Program-made: the position numbers and the translations under genes
Shown here: piece after piece, positions 15,132-18,707 of the stretch
Position numbering within the stretch: position 1 is the first letter of the stretch
Layout: each line of letters starts with the position of its first letter
The notes under the pieces: generated by a model
What the model was told of the DNA's origin: nothing
Database searches by the model: none
Seen by the model: the letters and a program-made list of their open reading frames with translations, nothing else
Source of the DNA: a bacterium
GTDB taxonomy: Bacteria; Planctomycetota; J058; JAJDCP01
DNA length: 18,707 nucleotides
Assembly: GCA_030428695.1 (NCBI GenBank)
Contig: JAUIEM010000186.1
Span: 1-18,707, forward strand
Reading direction: 5' to 3'

Positions 15132-17247
15132 CGCGGGGCCTCCGCGCCCGGCGCAGCGCCGCCCAGGTCCAGGCGAGCAGGGCGACCAGCCCGAGCCCGC
15201 TCAGCGCGAGGCCGTCGTGGAAGCTGTCCGGAGAGAAGACGAGCGCGACCTCGTGCTCCCCCGCCTCGACCACGCAGCCGAGGTAGTCGCCGTACACCCG
15301 CAGGAGCGGCGAGGGCCGGCCCCCGACCGTCGCACGCCAGCCCTCGTCCCAGGCCTCGTCGAGCACGAGCAGCTGACGGCTCGCCGCGACCGTGCGCAGG
15401 CGCAGGCTCCCCGGCCGGTCTTCGAGCAGCTCGACGCGCCCGGGGCGGCCGAACGGCAGGGCCAGGGGACGCTCGACCAGCGCGGTCGTGCGCGGCTCGA
15501 TGCGGCGCAGGTCCGCGGCCGGCGTGGAGCTGACCAGGACGTCGGTCACGAGCCGCGCCCGCGGGGCGAAGCTCTTGAAGCTCACCCAGCGCGCCCCCTG
15601 CGCGACGAGGGAATCGAGCCCGGGGTTGAGGCCTGGTGCCACGCGCAGCCAGCGGACCCCGGCGAGCCACAGCGTGCGCGGCTCGAGGTCTTCGGGGCCG
15701 GCGAAGCGGAAGCTGCGCCGCGGCATCAGCCCCGCGTAGCCCCCGGCCAGCGAGCGCCCGGCGAGGTTGGCCGCCGGCGCCGCGAACAGCAGCCGGCCGC
15801 CGTCCGCAGGCGGGAGCAGGGCCGGGGCCGTGAAGTCCTCCACCGTGCGCGGCGGGGCGCGGAACACGTAGCTCAGCCCGTAGCCCCCCAGGTCCGCCAG
15901 CGCGAGCAGGCCGAGCAGGACGAGCGCCCCGCGCCGCCTCCGCGCGGCGAAGAGCAGCGCGCAGGCGAGCGCCGCCGTGGCGGCGCCGAGGGCGTGCCAG
16001 CCGCCGCTCGCCAGCCCGTCGACGCCCGCCGCATGGAGCCCGACGCCGAGGCCGGCGAGGAGCAGGGCGAGGACGGTCAGGCCGAGCGGTCCAGCGCCCC
16101 CGCCCTCCCCTACCTCGAGCCGCGCGACGGCCCGCGCGGCGAGCACCGCCAGGGCGAGGTGCAGGAGCACGACGTAGCGCGCCGCGCCGCGGAACACACC
16201 GACCAGGGGCAGCTCTCCGAGCAGCGGCGCGAGCCCGCCCCAGGGCCCGAGGGCGAGGACCAGGGTGCACAGCGCCCCGGCGGCCAGGACCAGGTCCCCG
16301 CGCGTACGGCGCGGCCCGCTGAGCAGGCCCGCCGCGAGCAGCGGCGCGACGAGTCCCGCGTACAGCACCCGGGCGTGGCTACGCGTCGCCTGGAACCAGG
16401 GCGCGAGCAGCTGGACGAGATCGTACGGGTGCAGCGCGACCGCGTTGCGCGCGGCCTCGCTCATCGCCGCCTGCTCCGACGCCTGCAGCGCCACCCAGGT
16501 CGGCAGCAGCTGGACGGCGCCGACCAGCACGCCGATGCCCTTCGCGGCCCCGACCACCAGGAACGCCCGCAGGCCGGCCCTCCACCCCGGGCCCCGGGCG
16601 ACCAGCCAGCCGAGCCAGGCGACCTCCGCCAGGCCGGACAACCAGACGCACTGCGGATGGCCGAGCAGCAGCTGCGAGCCGGTCAGGAGGGCGATGCCGA
16701 GGCGCCCCCGCGCCCGTCTCCGGGCACCGCCCCGCACGGCGTCCTCGAGACAGATGAGCAGCCACGGCAGCTGGGCGATGATGGCGAGGGCGTTGAGGTG
16801 GGGGAAGTGCAGGAGGTTGAAGCCCGAGAAGCCGAAGCAGACCGCCCCGAAGGCCGCGGCGAAGCCCGGCAGCCGGCGGCGCAGGAGGAGGTACATGCCG
16901 AGCATCGCCAGCGGGTAGCACAACCACAGCTCGAGGTGGAAGCCGACCTCGAGGGGCAGCAGCCCGTACAGGGCGAGGTGCAGCGGATGGGCCATGCCCG
17001 CCTGGCCTTCGCCGTGGGCGTAGAAGCCGCGGAACTGGTCGGAGCGCCACAGGAAGCTCTCGCCCACGGCCAGGCGCTCGGCGTAGAAGGCGCGCGCCGG
17101 CAGATGGAACCAGCCGAGGTCGTCCGCCACCAGCACCTGCCCCCGGACCAGGGGCCAGGCCAGCGCGAGCAGCAGCAGGGCCGCCGGCAGCCCGAGCCAC
17201 AGCGGGCCGAGGGGGCGCGCCCGGCCCGTCTCCGCTTCGGCCGTCAC
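15124..17247 (-). CDS. YfhO-family integral membrane protein
   Basis: The protein has 707 residues counted from a GTG at 17247. A first membrane helix (about 16-35) is followed by a loop with the acidic pair D42-D43 and the FHLPARAFYAERLA stretch, then GEGQAGMAHPLH (residues 79-90), both typical of YfhO-like proteins. Many membrane segments follow. A C-terminal soluble beta-rich domain (LLVLDEAWDEGWRATVGG, then a Tyr-Gly-Asp-Tyr-Leu-Gly stretch) precedes a last membrane helix. YfhO of Bacillus takes part in glycosylating cell-envelope polymers and belongs to the GT-C group, so with the adjoining GT39 protein this looks like an envelope glycan-modification unit. Open frame extends upstream to 17586, but that part (rich in Arg, Pro and Gly) overlaps a better frame and has no family likeness. 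No clear ribosome site precedes the GTG, which fits translational coupling. Confidence 0.88.
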   Translation of the reverse strand: MTAEAETGRARPLGPLWLGLPAALLLLALAWPLVRGQVLVADDLGWFHLPARAFYAERLAVGESFLWRSDQFRGFYAHGEGQAGMAHPLHLALYGLLPLEVGFHLELWLCYPLAMLGMYLLLRRRLPGFAAAFGAVCFGFSGFNLLHFPHLNALAIIAQLPWLLICLEDAVRGGARRRARGRLGIALLTGSQLLLGHPQCVWLSGLAEVAWLGWLVARGPGWRAGLRAFLVVGAAKGIGVLVGAVQLLPTWVALQASEQAAMSEAARNAVALHPYDLVQLLAPWFQATRSHARVLYAGLVAPLLAAGLLSGPRRTRGDLVLAAGALCTLVLALGPWGGLAPLLGELPLVGVFRGAARYVVLLHLALAVLAARAVARLEVGEGGGAGPLGLTVLALLLAGLGVGLHAAGVDGLASGGWHALGAATAALACALLFAARRRRGALVLLGLLALADLGGYGLSYVFRAPPRTVEDFTAPALLPPADGGRLLFAAPAANLAGRSLAGGYAGLMPRRSFRFAGPEDLEPRTLWLAGVRWLRVAPGLNPGLDSLVAQGARWVSFKSFAPRARLVTDVLVSSTPAADLRRIEPRTTALVERPLALPFGRPGRVELLEDRPGSLRLRTVAASRQLLVLDEAWDEGWRATVGGRPSPLLRVYGDYLGCVVEAGEHEVALVFSPDSFHDGLALSGLGLVALLAWTWAALRRARRPRDG

Positions 17248-17429
17248 GGACCGGGCGGCCGGGCGACGCCGCGGTCCCGGGAGCGGTCGTCGTCGACGAA
17301 CAGCGCCCGCCGCCGCAGGCGGGAGCCGCCCGCGCACGCGGCGGTCGGCCGTGCGCACAGGACGGGGGTCTCCTCTGTGTTGCCGTTCGGGATCACGCTG
17401 TCGAGGGAGCGCTCTTCGTTGTCCGCCAT
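17244..17429 (-). CDS. Possible 61-residue leader protein coupled to the YfhO gene
   Basis: The frame starts at ATG 17429 and ends at TGA 17244-17246, so that its stop overlaps the GTG of the YfhO-type gene as GTGA, a typical coupling junction. The downstream gene has no ribosome site of its own, which supports translation of this frame. The peptide (MADNEERSLDSVIPNGNTEE..., then RRRALFVDDDRSRDRGV) is hydrophilic, with two Cys, and matches nothing I know. A GGGGGA tract lies about 11 bases before the ATG. It could be a real small protein, a leader peptide or a chance frame in GC-rich DNA. Confidence 0.4.
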   Translation of the reverse strand: MADNEERSLDSVIPNGNTEETPVLCARPTAACAGGSRLRRRALFVDDDRSRDRGVARPPGP

Positions 17430-17468
17430 GCTGTTCGAGATCCCCCACCCTACGCCCGGACGCGCCCC

Positions 17469-17474
17469 ATGATA
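17469..17474 (-). promoter_or_regulatory. Possible -10 box for the YfhO-GT39 unit
   Basis: TATCAT on the minus strand matches the -10 consensus in five of six positions, 39 bases before the 61-codon frame. The region 17 bases upstream has no convincing -35 box. It lies in the divergent gap facing the oxidoreductase gene. Confidence 0.3.
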
Positions 17475-17587
17475 GCGCGTCGGGCCCGCGCCTGCATATC
17501 CGGTCCGGCGGGCAGCGGACCGTTTCCCGGAACAGCCGTCGCCGCCTCCGGAAAATCCCCTTGCGCCGGGCCTCCTCCCCGGTCACC

Positions 17588-17616
17588 CTGACGATGCAAC
17601 GACTACCTTCTCATAG
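17588..17616 (+). promoter_or_regulatory. Weak promoter candidate for the oxidoreductase gene
   Basis: CTGACG (17588-17593) lies 17 bases before TCATAG (17611-17616). The -35 box is the same hexamer as that of the coiled-coil gene, but the -10 match is poor. The main reason to note it is position: the -10 falls inside the inverted repeat at 17603-17620. Confidence 0.25.
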
Positions 17617-17620
17617 GTAG
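17603..17620. promoter_or_regulatory. Inverted repeat before the oxidoreductase gene
   Basis: CTACCT-N6-AGGTAG is a perfect 6+6 inverted repeat with a six-base centre (TCTCAT). It ends nine bases before the GGAGG ribosome site (17630-17634). As DNA it could be an operator covering the promoter; as RNA it could form a small hairpin in front of the ribosome site. Confidence 0.5.
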
Positions 17621-17640
17621 GGAACCTCTGGAGGCCCCGC

Positions 17641-18707
17641 ATGTCCTTCGCGCCGTCCGCCTGCATCCTCTGTTCCCGCAACTGTGGCGTCGAGGTCGAG
17701 CTCGACGGACGCCGCTTCAAGCGCGTGCGCGGCGACAAGGCGCACCCGGCCACGGCCGGCTACGTGTGCCAGAAGGCCGGCCGCCTCGACGCCTACCAGA
17801 ACGCCGCCGACCGCCTGAGCACGCCGTTGCGGCGGCGTCCGGACGGCAGCTTCGAGGCGATCGACTGGAAGACGGCGATCGAGGAGATCGCGCGCGAGCT
17901 GGTCCGCCTGCGCGACCAACACGGCGGCACCAGCCTCGCCTACTACGGCGGCGGCGGCCAGGGGAACCACCTCGGCGGCGTGTACGGCAGCGGGCTGCGG
18001 GCGGCGATGCGCACGCCCTACTACTACTCGGCCCTCGCCCAGGAGAAGACCGGCGACTTCTGGGTCAACGGCCGGCTGTTCGGGAAGCAGACCTGCCACA
18101 TCAGCGAGGACCTCGAGGCCAGCGACTACGCCTTCTTCCTCGGCACCAACCCCTGGCAGAGCCACGGGATCTCCAACGCCCGGCTGCTGCTCAAGGAGAT
18201 CGCGAAGGACCCCGCCCGCACGATGGTCGTCGTCGATCCGCGCCGCACCGAGACCGCGGCGATCGCCGACGTGCACCTGCAGCTGCGGCCGGGCACCGAC
18301 GCGTACCTGCTGTCCGCGATGCTCGCGGTGATGGTCCGCGAGGAGCTGGTCGACCACACCTTCATCGCCGCCCACACCCGCGGCTACGAAGACCTGAAGA
18401 GCGCGCTCGAGGACATCCCCGTCGAGGCCTTCTGCCGCCGCGCCGGCCTCGACCCGGAGCAGGTCATCGCGGTCGCCCGCGGCCTGGCCCGTGCGAAGTC
18501 GGCCTGCGTGCGGGCCGACCTCGGCATCCAGCACGCGCCGAACAGCACGCTGAACTCCTACCTCGAGAAGCTGCTCTTCCTGGTCACCGGCAACCTCGGC
18601 CGGCCGGGCGGCAACGTCTTCCACAGCTTCGTCCTGCCGCTGATCGGACACAGCGACGAAGAGCGCGCGCCGAAGAGCCAGGTGACCGGGATGCGGGCGA
18701 TCAGCAA
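17641..18707 (+). CDS. Molybdopterin (bis-MGD) oxidoreductase, N-terminal half
   Basis: The gene starts at ATG 17641, six bases after GGAGG, and is still open at the window edge after about 355 codons. A 4Fe-4S motif opens the protein (C8-x2-C11-x3-C15-x27-C43, then QK at 44-45). Cofactor-binding segments typical of the DMSO reductase / formate dehydrogenase superfamily follow: LGTNPWQSHG near residues 167-176, VVDPRRTETAAIADVHLQLRPGTD near 198-221 and TGNLGRPGGN later on. The stretch where the metal ligand normally sits reads SALAQEKTG (130-138), with Gln134 aligning by eye with the Cys/Sec/Ser position of formate dehydrogenases. This spelling (AQEKTG, followed by FWVNGRLFG) belongs to a set of poorly characterised oxidoreductases, not to FdhF or NapA proper. 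No Tat signal is seen, so it is probably cytoplasmic. The substrate is unknown. Confidence 0.9.
   Translation, partial: MSFAPSACILCSRNCGVEVELDGRRFKRVRGDKAHPATAGYVCQKAGRLDAYQNAADRLSTPLRRRPDGSFEAIDWKTAIEEIARELVRLRDQHGGTSLAYYGGGGQGNHLGGVYGSGLRAAMRTPYYYSALAQEKTGDFWVNGRLFGKQTCHISEDLEASDYAFFLGTNPWQSHGISNARLLLKEIAKDPARTMVVVDPRRTETAAIADVHLQLRPGTDAYLLSAMLAVMVREELVDHTFIAAHTRGYEDLKSALEDIPVEAFCRRAGLDPEQVIAVARGLARAKSACVRADLGIQHAPNSTLNSYLEKLLFLVTGNLGRPGGNVFHSFVLPLIGHSDEERAPKSQVTGMRAIS

Noticed and set aside
17248..17586. N-terminal extension of the YfhO protein to ATG 17586
   Set aside because: The added 113 residues are Arg/Pro/Gly-rich without family likeness, and the membrane protein begins naturally near the GTG at 17247.
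17611..18651. A 346-codon minus-strand frame opposite the oxidoreductase
   Set aside because: The plus-strand frame has the 4Fe-4S and cofactor motifs of a known family and a good ribosome site; the minus frame is a shadow.

Overview
This is a very GC-rich (about 70% by eye) bacterial window of densely packed genes, with no rRNA, tRNA, CRISPR array, insertion sequence or phage integrase that I could see. Hopanoid synthesis (HpnH), a YfhO-type plus GT39-type membrane pair, and a giant protein that starts with helical modules of the T2SS-N kind followed by a Cys4 zinc ribbon would fit a high-GC Planctomycetota or Myxococcota lineage. That assignment is inference; no marker gene settles it. No stretch longer than 300 bases lacks a gene. 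The longest non-coding stretches are 3513-3762, 10539-10774 and 17430-17640, and each holds promoter-like or repeat elements.

Left part (1-3512). The C-terminal end of HpnH (plus strand) meets, tail to tail, a probable minus-strand operon: HMG-CoA synthase-like protein, then an overlapping GbsR/MarR-type regulator, then an unrecognised 177-residue protein. In front of the synthase lies a good promoter (TTGACT-17-TAGATT) whose -10/start region is covered by a perfect 7+2+7 palindrome. This suggests that the co-encoded regulator controls its own operon. Upstream of it is a small lipoprotein gene on the same strand.

Centre (3513-13460, plus strand). A 2155-residue coiled-coil protein with an N-terminal zinc ribbon is followed closely by a 95-residue unknown protein, a low-complexity hexanucleotide tract and a clear hairpin terminator. 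Next comes a strong sigma-54-type promoter candidate and two genes sharing one architecture: a PGD...WN N-terminal module plus Gly/Arg/Pro 'EGVRPG' repeats. The first is only 75 residues. The second (785 residues) adds a duplicated beta-sandwich-like region and a C-terminal OmpA-like domain interrupted by a peptidoglycan-binding domain. Neither has a signal peptide. This pair is the best candidate in the window for an undescribed system, perhaps a cell-wall-binding structural or secretion-associated assembly.

Right part (13461-18707). A minus-strand unit encodes a YfhO-family protein and an 8-nt overlapping GT39-type glycosyltransferase, possibly led by a 61-codon frame coupled through a GTGA overlap. 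Divergently, a molybdopterin oxidoreductase (4Fe-4S and bis-MGD type) begins behind an inverted repeat and runs off the window. Its presumed molybdenum-ligand position shows glutamine rather than Cys, Sec, Ser or Asp.
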